A stretch of DNA of 64,000 bases from NCBI RefSeq assembly GCF_029952525.1, contig NZ_JASAOF010000001.1:62001-126000 (forward strand), in the 5' to 3' direction. This stretch comes from Saccharopolyspora ipomoeae. GTDB taxonomy: Bacteria > Actinomycetota > Actinomycetes > Mycobacteriales > Pseudonocardiaceae. Position numbers and translations under genes: made by a program. This document shows positions 7,287 to 16,025 of this stretch, piece after piece. Each line of letters starts with the position of its first letter. Within the stretch, counting starts at the first letter, position 1. A model generated the notes under the pieces. The model did not search any database. It was not told the DNA's origin and saw only the letters and a program-made list of their open reading frames with translations.

Positions 7287-8869
7287 CCTGCGGCGACGTG
7301 GTCCGCCGCCAGCGCCGTGACGGTGCGGCGGCAGACCTTGCCGGTCGGGGCCAGCGGGAGTTCCGGCAGGCGCAGCAGGTACTCCGGCAGCTTGCGCCGC
7401 TCCAGCCCCCGCTCGTGCTCCAGGAACTCGGTGAGGTCGGACAGCGACAGCTCGGCGCTGCCGGCGGCCTGGCTGACGCAGGCGCACAGCCGCTCCCCCA
7501 GCTCCTCGTCGGGCACCGGCACGCACGCCACGTCCACCACGGCGGGGTGCGCGCCGAGCTCGCGCTCCACCTCGGCCGGGCTGATCTTGAACCCACCGCG
7601 GGAGACGACGTTCTCCAACCGTCCCAGCACGTGCAACCGGCCGAGCTCGTCGAGCACGCCGCGATCACCGCTGCGCACCCACCCGCCGCGCGTGCGGTAG
7701 CGCTGGTCGAGGCCGGGATCGGCGACGTAGCTCAGCGGCGTCATCGGCCCGCGCGCCCAGATCTCCCCGGCCTCACCGGGGCCGACGTCGCAGCCGAGCT
7801 CGTCGACGATCCGGATGTCGGCGACCTCCGGGTCGGGCATCCCGGTCCCCGACCCGTTCCCGGTGCCGGTGAGCGCCGTGTGGCAGTTGATCCCGTCGGA
7901 CGAGCCGTAGACGGTGATGACCCGGGCGCCGAACCGGCGGGTGCAGGCGCGCGCGGTGACGTCGGACAGCGGTGCCGCGCTGGAGACCACGGCCCGCAGG
8001 CTCGACAGGTCCTCCCCCGGCTCGGCGGGGTGCTCGGCGAGCCGCCGCAGCATGGTGGGCACGCCGAACAGGTGGGTGGGCCGGTGCCGGGTGACCGCGC
8101 GGAGCGCCTCGCCGGCGTCGAACCCGCGCTGCAGCACGGCGGTCGCGCCGAGCGCGGCGATGCCCACGTGCGTGACCAGCGACCCGTACCCGGAGGAGAG
8201 CTTCATCAGCACCAGCGCGCGCATCGGCTCGTCGCCGCCGCCGAGCTCGCGGACGTAGTTGGCGCGCCCGCCGACCATCGCGTTGTGCGAGTAGGCGATC
8301 ATCTTCGGCTCGGACTGCGACCCGGAGGTGACCAGGATCCGCGCCGGGGCTTCGGGGTCGAGAGCCGGTGGGTACCAGTCGGTTCCGCTGTCGAGGTCGT
8401 CGAAGTGGAAGGCACGGCGCAGCGTCGGCAGCTGCGAGGCGACCTCGACGTCGGCGGGATCGGTGAAGATGCCCGCGGCGGCGCGGGATCGGCCGAGCAG
8501 GCTGCGGGTGTCCTGGGCACCGGACCCGTCCGGGTAGGGCAGGGCGACCGCCCCGATGGCGGCGACGGCGAGTTCGGCGACGATCAGGCGCCAGCCGTTG
8601 GGCATCCGGATGCCGATGATGTCGCCTTCGCCGAGGCCGTCCGCGCTCAGGGCTGCGGCAACCCGCCGCACCTCGTCGTCGAGGTCCCGGTAAGCGAGCA
8701 CGACCTCGCCGTCGATGACGGCCTCGCGGTCGGGGTGCGCGCGCACCCGCTCGACGAACAGGTCGTAGACCGGCCGGTCGGGGCACAGACCCTGCTCGAC
8801 CCAGTGCCTGCGCAGTTCGGCGGGCACCAGGTCGCGGATCTCGATGCCGTTGCGGGACGTCCAGGTCAT
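7250..8869 (-). CDS. Acyl-AMP ligase / acyl-CoA synthetase family enzyme (last gene of the minus run)
   Basis: A 539-residue ANL-superfamily protein, expected to activate a carboxylic acid as the adenylate and pass it to CoA or another thiol. Visible are YGSSDGINCH in place of the usual YGxTE motif, a C-terminal RSGDRGVLDELG hinge region, and the catalytic lysine in APTGKVCRR. The P-loop is unusual: TSGSQSEPK instead of the common TSGTTGxPK. It is joined to the upstream CoA-transferase gene by an ATGA overlap. Together with that transferase, a methyltransferase and a second ligase, it suggests activation and transfer of an acyl building block in the 7.2-24.4 kb island. Substrate unknown. Confidence 0.85.
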   Translation of the reverse strand: MTWTSRNGIEIRDLVPAELRRHWVEQGLCPDRPVYDLFVERVRAHPDREAVIDGEVVLAYRDLDDEVRRVAAALSADGLGEGDIIGIRMPNGWRLIVAELAVAAIGAVALPYPDGSGAQDTRSLLGRSRAAAGIFTDPADVEVASQLPTLRRAFHFDDLDSGTDWYPPALDPEAPARILVTSGSQSEPKMIAYSHNAMVGGRANYVRELGGGDEPMRALVLMKLSSGYGSLVTHVGIAALGATAVLQRGFDAGEALRAVTRHRPTHLFGVPTMLRRLAEHPAEPGEDLSSLRAVVSSAAPLSDVTARACTRRFGARVITVYGSSDGINCHTALTGTGNGSGTGMPDPEVADIRIVDELGCDVGPGEAGEIWARGPMTPLSYVADPGLDQRYRTRGGWVRSGDRGVLDELGRLHVLGRLENVVSRGGFKISPAEVERELGAHPAVVDVACVPVPDEELGERLCACVSQAAGSAELSLSDLTEFLEHERGLERRKLPEYLLRLPELPLAPTGKVCRRTVTALAADHVAAGQPAMSSTSSRP

Positions 8870-10350
8870 GCGAACTCCCAGGGTGGTTGCGGTGCGGTGT
8901 GCGTCGTGCGGGTCAGCGCGCGCTTGAAGCGCGGGTCGGCGGCCAGTTCGCGCAGATCGGTGCGCACGGGCGTGCCGTCGGGCAGGACGGGCCGGCCGTC
9001 GCGCCACACGAACCGGCCGGAACCGCTGGGTTTCCGGGGGATCACGCCCGCCGCCGAGTACAGCGAGCTGTCCACGCGCGCGCCGCGCCCGGTGCGCTCG
9101 CGGCGCAGCAGCGCAGCGAGAACACCCGTGGCGCAGACGAGTCCGCCCATGATGTCGGTGAGCGTCATCAGCGACGGAGCGCGGTCGGGCGCGGCCAGCC
9201 CGCTGTGGGCCTGCACGAGGAAGTCGGTGCCCAGCGGCGGGTCCGGCCAGGGCAGCGGCGCCCAGCCCGACGACCACGCGTGCACGAGCCCGGGCCGCGC
9301 GCGGGCGAGGTCGTCGGCGTCCAGCCCGTACTGCTCGGCCCTCCCGGGCGCCCAGTTGTGCGCGAACGCGTCGGAACCCGAGACGAGTTCGCGCAGTTCC
9401 TCCTTCCCCGCAGCGGTTTTCAGATCGATCTCGGTGACGCGCTTGCCGTCGTTGAGCACCCGGAAGCGCGCCGAGACGTCCCCCGAGATCGGCGGGATGC
9501 CGCGCATCGGGTCGCCGCCCGGCGGCTCGACGCGGACGACGTCGGCGCCGAGCATCTCCAGCACGTGCCCGACCATCGGGCCCTGGATCCGGCGGGTGGA
9601 CTCCACGACGACGATCCCCTCCAGCGGTCGCCCTCCCGTCCACGGGTGGGAGGGCGCCCCGCCCGGCAGGTCGTGGAGGGTGACCGCCGGGACGCGGGTC
9701 GGCTGGTCGCGCTCGGCGCGGACCGGGAGCACGCTCACCCCGGCGTCCTCGGCGGCCCGCAGCAGCTCGCGGAGCGGGAACCGCCTGGTGCGGGTGAGCA
9801 GTCCCGGGGGCAGCGAGCAGGAGGCGGTGGCGAAGCGCTGCTGGAACGGCCACCAGCCCGCAGCGATATCGGCCTGCTCGGCGTCGAGGGCGCTCCAGAA
9901 CCGCTGCCACCCCTCGGGGTGCAGGGTTTCCAGCTCGAATCGGATCCCTTCGCGCGACCGGAACGGCGGGCGCTCGCCGGGTTCCCAGCGCTCGTCCCAG
10001 TCGTCATCGGTGGTGGCCACCGCGAGGTACTGCCCGACCGCCAGCAGCGCGGCCTGGGCGACCGAGGTGCGGGCCGACTCGATCCGCGCCCCGCGTGCCC
10101 GGGCCAGCTCGGCGGCCAGCGACGCCTGCGCGGCGAGCACCCCGGCCACCGCCGAGGCGTAGTCGACCCCGAGCCTGCGCGGGCCTCCGGACGCGCGGCC
10201 GTGGACGTGCATGATCCCGCAGGCGGCCTGCACCGCGGACTCGTCGCGCAACGTCATCTCCACCGGACCGGCCCAGTCCACGTCGCACCAGACCTCGGGC
10301 GCCACGCCGAGCTCGCGCAGCAGCCCGGCGGCGACGTGCTCGGCGATCAC
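8866..10350 (-). CDS. Class III (CaiB/BaiF-like) CoA-transferase with apparently permuted lobes
   Basis: A 494-residue member of the CaiB/BaiF family with odd domain order. Residues from about 255 onward look like the normal N-terminal half: PLEGIVVVEST, GADVVRVEPPGGDP, then TDFLVQAHSG with the expected catalytic Asp, and GRGARVDSSLYSA near the end. The first 230 residues instead resemble the part that normally follows (a GARIESARTSVAQAAL helix, then a WQRFWSAL-like small-domain region). The C-lobe therefore precedes the N-lobe. The GTG start has GGAGGAAG 4 bases upstream and overlaps the methyltransferase stop by 4 bases. Its likely task is moving CoA between acids or altering an acyl-CoA made by the neighbouring ligases. 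Confidence 0.75.
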   Translation of the reverse strand: MIAEHVAAGLLRELGVAPEVWCDVDWAGPVEMTLRDESAVQAACGIMHVHGRASGGPRRLGVDYASAVAGVLAAQASLAAELARARGARIESARTSVAQAALLAVGQYLAVATTDDDWDERWEPGERPPFRSREGIRFELETLHPEGWQRFWSALDAEQADIAAGWWPFQQRFATASCSLPPGLLTRTRRFPLRELLRAAEDAGVSVLPVRAERDQPTRVPAVTLHDLPGGAPSHPWTGGRPLEGIVVVESTRRIQGPMVGHVLEMLGADVVRVEPPGGDPMRGIPPISGDVSARFRVLNDGKRVTEIDLKTAAGKEELRELVSGSDAFAHNWAPGRAEQYGLDADDLARARPGLVHAWSSGWAPLPWPDPPLGTDFLVQAHSGLAAPDRAPSLMTLTDIMGGLVCATGVLAALLRRERTGRGARVDSSLYSAAGVIPRKPSGSGRFVWRDGRPVLPDGTPVRTDLRELAADPRFKRALTRTTHTAPQPPWEFA

Positions 10351-11114
10351 GGCTTCCTCCCCTGCACCGAGTGCAGGACGCTGGACGAGGCGCGGAATCC
10401 CGGATCGCGCATCACCTCGCGCACCCGCACCAGTTCCGCCTCGGTCATCCCGGCGGCCAGCAACCCGGCCCGCAGGTGGTGGGTGTGGTTGAGCTGCAGC
10501 GCCAGCTCGGGCGATCCGGCGTGCCGGGACCCGATGTGCGGGCGCGGGTCGATCTCGACCAGACCGGCGGCGCGCATCGCGGCGGCGGCCTCGCGACCCC
10601 ACTCCGGATCGCCTCCCCGGGAGCGCATGTGCTCGGTCTTGGCGGCGAGGAACTTCTCGTACAGCGCGGTGTCGGCGGCCAGCAGCACCGGCTCGTAGGA
10701 GGTGTCGAGCTCGTCCACCTGCAGCCAGCCGCCGGGCTTGAGCGCTCGGATCATCTTGTCCAGCAGCGCTTCTCGCTGCGGGAACTGCTGCAGAAGCATC
10801 CGCACCGCGATGAGGTCGAAGTGCTCGTCCGGCAGCGGGTCGGTGGTGATGTCGTGCACCGCCGCGGTCAGGTTCGGGTGCGGCTCGATGTCGACGGGGG
10901 CGAGGTCGGTGGCCAGCACGCTCCCGGTGGGCGCGACCCGGTGAGCCAGCCAGCGGGCGATGCTGCCGCGCCCGGCGCCGACGTCGAGGCACCGCCAGCC
11001 GTCGCCGACGCCGAGGGCTTCCAGCCGGGCGGTCGTGATGCCGTCGTAGGCGGCGGCCAGGCAGCGGTGCTGCTCCGCCACGCGCGGCTCCTCGTCGGTG
11101 AAGGCGTAGGTCAT
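10347..11114 (-). CDS. SAM-dependent methyltransferase (class I)
   Basis: A 255-residue Rossmann methyltransferase. Motif I is CLDVGAGRGSIARWL near residues 43-57, the acidic end of strand 2 is VLATDLAP, motif IV is HFDLIAVRMLLQQF, and ALKPGGWLQVDE follows. It overlaps the upstream ligase gene (ATGA) and the downstream CoA-transferase (GTGA), so it is in the middle of the minus-strand operon. The acceptor (O, N or C) cannot be read from the sequence; a small-molecule tailoring role fits the context. Confidence 0.88.
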   Translation of the reverse strand: MTYAFTDEEPRVAEQHRCLAAAYDGITTARLEALGVGDGWRCLDVGAGRGSIARWLAHRVAPTGSVLATDLAPVDIEPHPNLTAAVHDITTDPLPDEHFDLIAVRMLLQQFPQREALLDKMIRALKPGGWLQVDELDTSYEPVLLAADTALYEKFLAAKTEHMRSRGGDPEWGREAAAAMRAAGLVEIDPRPHIGSRHAGSPELALQLNHTHHLRAGLLAAGMTEAELVRVREVMRDPGFRASSSVLHSVQGRKP

Positions 11115-12694
11115 GTCCACCGCCCGGTCCCGTAGGTGTCGGTGCTGCCGGTGAGCCGGTCGAGCAAGGCGAGCCTGCGGACCTTTCCGGTCCCGGTGCG
11201 CGGCACGTCGTCCCAGGTCAGCGCCACGGGATCGGCCATCTCCGGAAGTCCGTGGCAGGCGTGCCGCCAGGCGTGCTCCGACAGCGTCCCGTCGGCGGTG
11301 ACCACGACCGGCAGCGGCGGGTGCTCGGCGCGGGCGAGCAGCACGCACTCCAGGGCGTGCGGGAGCCGTTCCTCCAGGGTGTCCTCGGTGGCCAGGCAGC
11401 TGCCTTCGGCGACGCAGTCGACCTCGCGGTCCACGAGGTGCACGCTGCCGTCGCGTCCCCGGATCGCGAGGTCCCCGGTGTTCCACCACTGCCCGCGCTT
11501 CTTGGCCGCGTAGCGCTCGGTCTCGCCGAGGTAGTCCAGGCACAGCGCGCGGGTGCGGGCCAGCACGAGCCCGGCCTCGCCGGGCCGGACCGGGTGGAAG
11601 GTGGCCGGATCCACCACGCGCAGGCGGGTTTTCACCGGGACCGGCCGTCCCGCCGGGTGCGCCCGGGCGCGGCGCCGCTGCACCGAGGAGCGGTGGTGCA
11701 GCCGGAACGTCAGCGGTCCCGTCTCGGTCTGGCCCCACCCGTCCAGCCACACCGGGTGCTTGCGGCCGCTGGCCCGGAGGTAGGCGCGCAGCGTCGGCGG
11801 GTGCACGGCGTCGTAGGTGCTGATGAACAGCCTGACCCGGCGGAACGGGTTGGCCAGCCGCGCGGTCAGCGGCTTGAACCGCACGAACGCGGAGGGCAGA
11901 CCTTCGAACACGGTCGGCGGGTGCTCCCGCAGCAGCGGGTCGACCCGGTCGGGGTCCTGGGAGGTGAGCACGACGATCTCGGCGGGCGCGGCGGCGATGG
12001 TCGCGGCGGTCCAGCTGAAGGTGCGGCCGTGCGCGTAGCCGCTGGCGGTGGCGACCACGTCGTCGCGGCGCAGCCCCACGACCGGCGTCGGCAGGGCTTC
12101 GAAGCGGGCGAGGTTGCCGATGATCGTGCGGGTGGAGTGCACGACGAGCTTGGGGACGCCGGTGGTGCCCGAGGAGTGCGTGATGATCAGCGGCGCGTCG
12201 TCGTCGCGGCGCTGCGGCTCGGGCGGGGCGCTGCCGCGCAGCTCGTCGAGGGAGACGGTGCCGGGCGCGGGCGCGGTGCTCACCGTCGTGCGGGCGAAGG
12301 AGGCCAGGTCCACGCCCTCGGCGACGCCGCGGCCGAGCACCCGCGGCGAGGTCACCAGCACGTCGGGTTCGAGGCGTTTGAGCAGCGCCGAGGCCGTTTC
12401 GGCGGACAGGTGCGGGGAGAGCTTCGCCGGGACGGCCCCGGCGCGGATGGCGGCGCAGGCCAGCAGGTCGACGTCCCAGTGGTCGTCCTTGAGGATGGCC
12501 ACCCGCCCGCCGGGCCGCGCACCCGCCGCGACCCACCAGCCCGAAGCGGCGCGCACCAGTTCGGCCAGCGCGGTCACGTCGTGACGGAGCCCGGTCTCGG
12601 GTGCGATGTCGAAGGGCCGGTCGAGGTGGATCGTCGTGGTGCGCCCTCGGGCGGAGGCCTGCTCGAAGAGCACACCCATGTCGTGCGGTAGCAA
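11111..12694 (-). CDS. AMP-dependent synthetase/ligase
   Basis: A 527-residue ANL-family adenylating enzyme. The phosphate-binding THSSGTTGVPK motif lies near residue 175, WGQTETG replaces the classic YGxTE, QWWNTGDLA gives the hinge-side aspartate, and RTGTGKVRRLALL holds the catalytic lysine. Its N-terminal domain is shorter than in acetyl-CoA synthetases. The start is a TTG at 12694 with AAGGAG 6 bases upstream; the next ATG is 15 bases inside and has no such site. It is distinct from the downstream ligase (7250-8869), so the operon carries two different acid-activating enzymes. Confidence 0.86.
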   Translation of the reverse strand: MLPHDMGVLFEQASARGRTTTIHLDRPFDIAPETGLRHDVTALAELVRAASGWWVAAGARPGGRVAILKDDHWDVDLLACAAIRAGAVPAKLSPHLSAETASALLKRLEPDVLVTSPRVLGRGVAEGVDLASFARTTVSTAPAPGTVSLDELRGSAPPEPQRRDDDAPLIITHSSGTTGVPKLVVHSTRTIIGNLARFEALPTPVVGLRRDDVVATASGYAHGRTFSWTAATIAAAPAEIVVLTSQDPDRVDPLLREHPPTVFEGLPSAFVRFKPLTARLANPFRRVRLFISTYDAVHPPTLRAYLRASGRKHPVWLDGWGQTETGPLTFRLHHRSSVQRRRARAHPAGRPVPVKTRLRVVDPATFHPVRPGEAGLVLARTRALCLDYLGETERYAAKKRGQWWNTGDLAIRGRDGSVHLVDREVDCVAEGSCLATEDTLEERLPHALECVLLARAEHPPLPVVVTADGTLSEHAWRHACHGLPEMADPVALTWDDVPRTGTGKVRRLALLDRLTGSTDTYGTGRWT

Positions 12695-12710
12695 CGCGAA
12701 CTCCTTGTCG

Positions 12711-14003
12711 TCAGACCGGAACCGGTGAGCCGAGCCTGCTGAGCGTGCGGGAGACCGCCAGCGCGGCGGTGCGCACGGCGCCTTCGCTGTGCGGGCGCAG
12801 GTTCACCCAGTCGCCCGCGTAGTCGACCGGCCCGAGCTCGCGGGACCGGAAGCCGGGCAGCGCGGCGAGCGCGGCCGGGGTGCACTCGGGCAGCGCGTGC
12901 CGGTGCCGGTGCACCCGGGCCTCGCCGCCGATCGGGAGGTAGCGCCGCACGGCCTCGGTGACCCGCGCGATGACCTCGTGGTCGGGGGCGTCGAGCAGCG
13001 CCGGGGTGTTCTCGACGTTGACCACGGCCGTGACCAGCCCCTTCCCCGCCGGGACGCGGCGCGGGTGCTTGAGGTGGTCGAAGAGGATCGCGGCGAGGAA
13101 CTCCTCCTCGGCGCGCGGGGTGATCACCAGGTAGGGCTTGCCGGGCAGCTCGACCGGGGCGTCGAGCAGGAACGGCACCTTGATCGCCGAGGAGAACGTG
13201 CACGCCGCCAGGAACTCCGCCTCCACCGCGGGAGCGCCGGGGTGCAGCCGGGCGGCGATCGGGGCGGGCACGCACAGCAGCACCTGCCGCGCGGTCACCA
13301 CGTCCTCGCCCGCCCGCAACCGGGCACCCGTCCCGTCGGCGACGACCTCGCTCACCTCCTGGCCGGTGACCACGTCGAGGTCGACGGCCATGCGGCGGCA
13401 CGGGGTGTCCATCCCGTCGCGGTAGGTCCGCCACGCCGAGGCGGCGCCGACGGCGCGCTGCATTCCCAGAAGCACTGCGGCCGAGGACTTCTCGGGATCC
13501 CACAGGCAGAACGAGGCGGCGGGCTGGAGCAGGTGGTCGCCCACGTCGCGGTGGTGCCGGCGCGCCAGCTCGGCGACGGTGGTGTCGCCGAGCTCCGAGT
13601 CCTCGGGGCGTTCCGGGTCGACGGGGACGCCCAGCCGCGGCAGCTCCAGCCGTGCGCGCACCGACAGCCCGGCGCCGGTGACCAGCCCGCGCGCGGACCC
13701 GAAGCCCAGGTGCGCCCGCCCGTCCCGCCACATCCCGATGGGACGGCCGATCGGCGGCACGTCCTCGGCGCGGAACCCCAAGCGCCGCAGCAGGTCCCAC
13801 GTCGCCGGGTAGCCGTGCGGGGAGATCTGCTCGGCACCGGTGTCGACGGCGTAGCCGTCACCGCGCGCCGTGGCCATCCGCCCGCCGACCTGCCCGGCCG
13901 CCTCGTAGACCCGCACCTCCAGCCCGGCCCGCTGCAGCTCGTGGGCGGCGGTGAGCCCGGCCACGCCTGCGCCGACGACGGCGACGTCCAGGTCGCGGCT
14001 CAT
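12711..14003 (-). CDS. FAD-dependent amine oxidase / protoporphyrinogen-oxidase-like protein
   Basis: A 430-residue flavoprotein. The N-terminal dinucleotide-binding fold VAVVGAGVAGLTAAHELQ is followed by VRVYEAAGQVGGRM, the hallmark of the monoamine oxidase/HemY superfamily. A substrate domain follows, and the C-terminal GDWVNLRPHSEGAV segment is the usual second FAD contact. It is probably not the heme-pathway enzyme, because it sits in an operon with a UbiA prenyltransferase and acyl-activation genes. Oxidation or desaturation of the pathway product is more likely (inference). It overlaps the UbiA stop by 4 bases. Confidence 0.82.
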   Translation of the reverse strand: MSRDLDVAVVGAGVAGLTAAHELQRAGLEVRVYEAAGQVGGRMATARGDGYAVDTGAEQISPHGYPATWDLLRRLGFRAEDVPPIGRPIGMWRDGRAHLGFGSARGLVTGAGLSVRARLELPRLGVPVDPERPEDSELGDTTVAELARRHHRDVGDHLLQPAASFCLWDPEKSSAAVLLGMQRAVGAASAWRTYRDGMDTPCRRMAVDLDVVTGQEVSEVVADGTGARLRAGEDVVTARQVLLCVPAPIAARLHPGAPAVEAEFLAACTFSSAIKVPFLLDAPVELPGKPYLVITPRAEEEFLAAILFDHLKHPRRVPAGKGLVTAVVNVENTPALLDAPDHEVIARVTEAVRRYLPIGGEARVHRHRHALPECTPAALAALPGFRSRELGPVDYAGDWVNLRPHSEGAVRTAALAVSRTLSRLGSPVPV

Positions 14004-14923
14004 CCGAGGGCCACCAGGACGTTGGCCAGCACCAGCAGAGCGACGCAGGTGCGGTGCGCGGTGAAGCCCAGCTTGCGGGCCCGCATGATGTCACCGACCG
14101 CGAAGCCCAGGTGGTACTGCCGCGCTCGCAGCGCGGTGGCCGGAAGCAGGAGCAGCGCGAACCACCACGGCGCGACACCGGTCAGCGAGGCCAGCGCGCC
14201 CAGCAGGAACTCCCCGACCGACAGCGCGGCGATGAACCGCGCGTTGCCGCGGCGCGAGGTCAGCGCGGCGACCGTCGGGCGGGCCACCGCCCGGTCCCCG
14301 TCGACGTCGTTGGTGTTGGAGTACACCCCGAACATCAGCGGACCCATGCCGAACAGCACTGCCTGCACCAGCACGAATCCCGAGAACTGGCCGGTGATCA
14401 GGCCGTAGGGCGCCAGCACCAGCGTCGCGCCCAGCACCACCAGGAACGCCTCCTGGAAACCCCGGTAGCTGAGCTTGAGCCCGTAGGAGTACTGCAGCGC
14501 CGCGGCGAACACGACCGCCAGCAGCACCACGGTCCACATCGGACCGTGCGGGGCGGTGAGGATCGCCGCGCCCCACAGCAGCGCGCCGATCCCGGCCGCG
14601 CCCCAGGCGAAGCGCAGCGCCTCGGCCTCGGTGAGGGTGCCCGCGACCAGCGGTTTGCGGAGCTTCTTGCGCAGCCGGTCGTCCGAGCCGTAGTTCACCA
14701 GGTCGCTGCCGTCGCGGAACCCGGTGATGTCGTCGAACGCCACCCCGGCCACGATCACCGCGACCGCGCCGAGCAGGAACAGCAGCAGCGTCCCCGGCTC
14801 GGTGGGCGCGGCCGAGGCGACGACGAGGATGCCCAGGTAGTAGTCGTAGACGTCGAACTTGCCCAGCCGCAGGTAGCTGCGGAACCGGGACTCCTGCGGA
14901 ACGTTGAGCATCTCAGCGGACAT
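14000..14923 (-). CDS. UbiA-family prenyltransferase
   Basis: A 307-residue integral membrane protein with about eight to nine helices. It has two Asp-rich motifs typical of UbiA enzymes: FDDITGFRDGSD near residues 63-74 and NTNDVDGD near 203-210, which bind Mg2+ and the prenyl diphosphate. Family members transfer an isoprenoid chain to an aromatic or other acceptor in the membrane. The first Asp-rich segment continues into SDDRLRKKLRKPLVAG, as in quinone-pathway members. There is no menaquinone gene nearby; neighbours are an FAD oxidase and DegT aminotransferases, so a dedicated pathway is likely. It overlaps the upstream aminotransferase by 11 bases. Confidence 0.85.
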   Translation of the reverse strand: MSAEMLNVPQESRFRSYLRLGKFDVYDYYLGILVVASAAPTEPGTLLLFLLGAVAVIVAGVAFDDITGFRDGSDLVNYGSDDRLRKKLRKPLVAGTLTEAEALRFAWGAAGIGALLWGAAILTAPHGPMWTVVLLAVVFAAALQYSYGLKLSYRGFQEAFLVVLGATLVLAPYGLITGQFSGFVLVQAVLFGMGPLMFGVYSNTNDVDGDRAVARPTVAALTSRRGNARFIAALSVGEFLLGALASLTGVAPWWFALLLLPATALRARQYHLGFAVGDIMRARKLGFTAHRTCVALLVLANVLVALG

Positions 14924-16025
14924 GCGTGCTGAACTCCTCCACCGCGTCGGCGACCCGCTCCACCTCGGCGTCGGTCAGGTGCGGGTAGATCGGCAGCGCC
15001 AGGATGCGGGCGCAGGCGCGCTCGGCGTTCGGCCAGCGCTCGCCCACCGGCGCGTGCCGGGCGAATGCCGGCTGGGAGGGCAGCGGCTGCGGGTAGTACA
15101 CGTGCGACCCGATCCCCTTCTCCGCGAGGAACCCGCGCAGCTCGTCCCGCCGGTCGCTCTGCACGCAGTAGACGTAGTAGCAGCGCCCGTTCCGGCCGGG
15201 CGGCGGCGGTTCGAGCCCGGGCAGCCCGGCGAAGCGCTCGGTGTAGTGCTCGGCGATGCGGGCGCGGCGCTCCAGGCGTTCGGCGAGCCCGGTGTAGCGG
15301 TAGGACTGGAACGCGGCCTGGAACTCGTCGAAGCGGCTGTTGACGCCGACCACCTCGTGCACGAACCGCTCGCGCTGACCGTGGTTGCGCAGCATCCGGA
15401 CCCGTCGCCCCAGCTCGGGGTCGCGGGTCACCACCGCGCCACCTTCACCGGGCATCCCGAACGACTTGACCTGCACGAACGAGTAGACCCCGGCCTCGCC
15501 CCACAACCCGGCCGGGGTGCCGTCGAGCACCGCGCCCTGGGCGACGGCGGAGTCCTCCAGCAGCCGCACCCCGCGCGCGGCGGCGATCCCGGCGAACCGG
15601 GGCATGTCGGCCATCACCGAGAACATGTGCGCGGGCATGATCGCCTTTGTCCGGTGGGTGATGCGCGCTTCCACCTCGCCGGGGTCGACGACCATCGTGC
15701 GCGGGTCGACGTCGGCGAACACCGGCTGCGCCCCGACCTCCAGCACCGCCGAGGCCAGCGGCGCGCAGCCGAACGCGGGCACCACGACCTCGTCGCAGGT
15801 GCCGACGTCCATCGCGCGCAGCACGAGGCCCAGGGCCGCGGTGCCGCTGCCGCAGGCCACGACGTCGGCGGCGCCGAGCTCGGCCCGCAGCAGGTCCTCG
15901 AAGGCGCGGGTGTGCTCGCCGAGGATGAACTTCTGCTCGGGCGCGGTGCCGATCTCGCGGATCAGGTCGAGCATGACCTTGCGGTCGCCCTCGAACAGGT
16001 CGGGAGGGAAGAACGGGATCTGCAT
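14913..16025 (-). CDS. DegT/DnrJ/EryC1-family PLP aminotransferase (second of pair)
   Basis: A 370-residue sugar aminotransferase-type protein. VACGSGTAALGLVLRA near residues 58-73 binds the PLP phosphate, LLEDSAVAQGA gives the PLP-ring aspartate, and the Schiff-base lysine is K187 in FVQVKSFGMPGEGG. Enzymes of this family aminate keto-sugars, usually nucleotide-linked, at C3, C4 or C5, or keto-cyclitols. The start overlaps the stop of the upstream paralogue by one base (TGATG). Its low similarity to that paralogue suggests two different amination steps rather than recent duplication. Confidence 0.88.
   Translation of the reverse strand: MQIPFFPPDLFEGDRKVMLDLIREIGTAPEQKFILGEHTRAFEDLLRAELGAADVVACGSGTAALGLVLRAMDVGTCDEVVVPAFGCAPLASAVLEVGAQPVFADVDPRTMVVDPGEVEARITHRTKAIMPAHMFSVMADMPRFAGIAAARGVRLLEDSAVAQGAVLDGTPAGLWGEAGVYSFVQVKSFGMPGEGGAVVTRDPELGRRVRMLRNHGQRERFVHEVVGVNSRFDEFQAAFQSYRYTGLAERLERRARIAEHYTERFAGLPGLEPPPPGRNGRCYYVYCVQSDRRDELRGFLAEKGIGSHVYYPQPLPSQPAFARHAPVGERWPNAERACARILALPIYPHLTDAEVERVADAVEEFSTHVR

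Noticed and set aside
12711-14003. FAD oxidase as the heme-pathway protoporphyrinogen oxidase (hemY)
   Set aside because: Only the FAD motifs agree; no heme genes are nearby and the operon context is biosynthetic.
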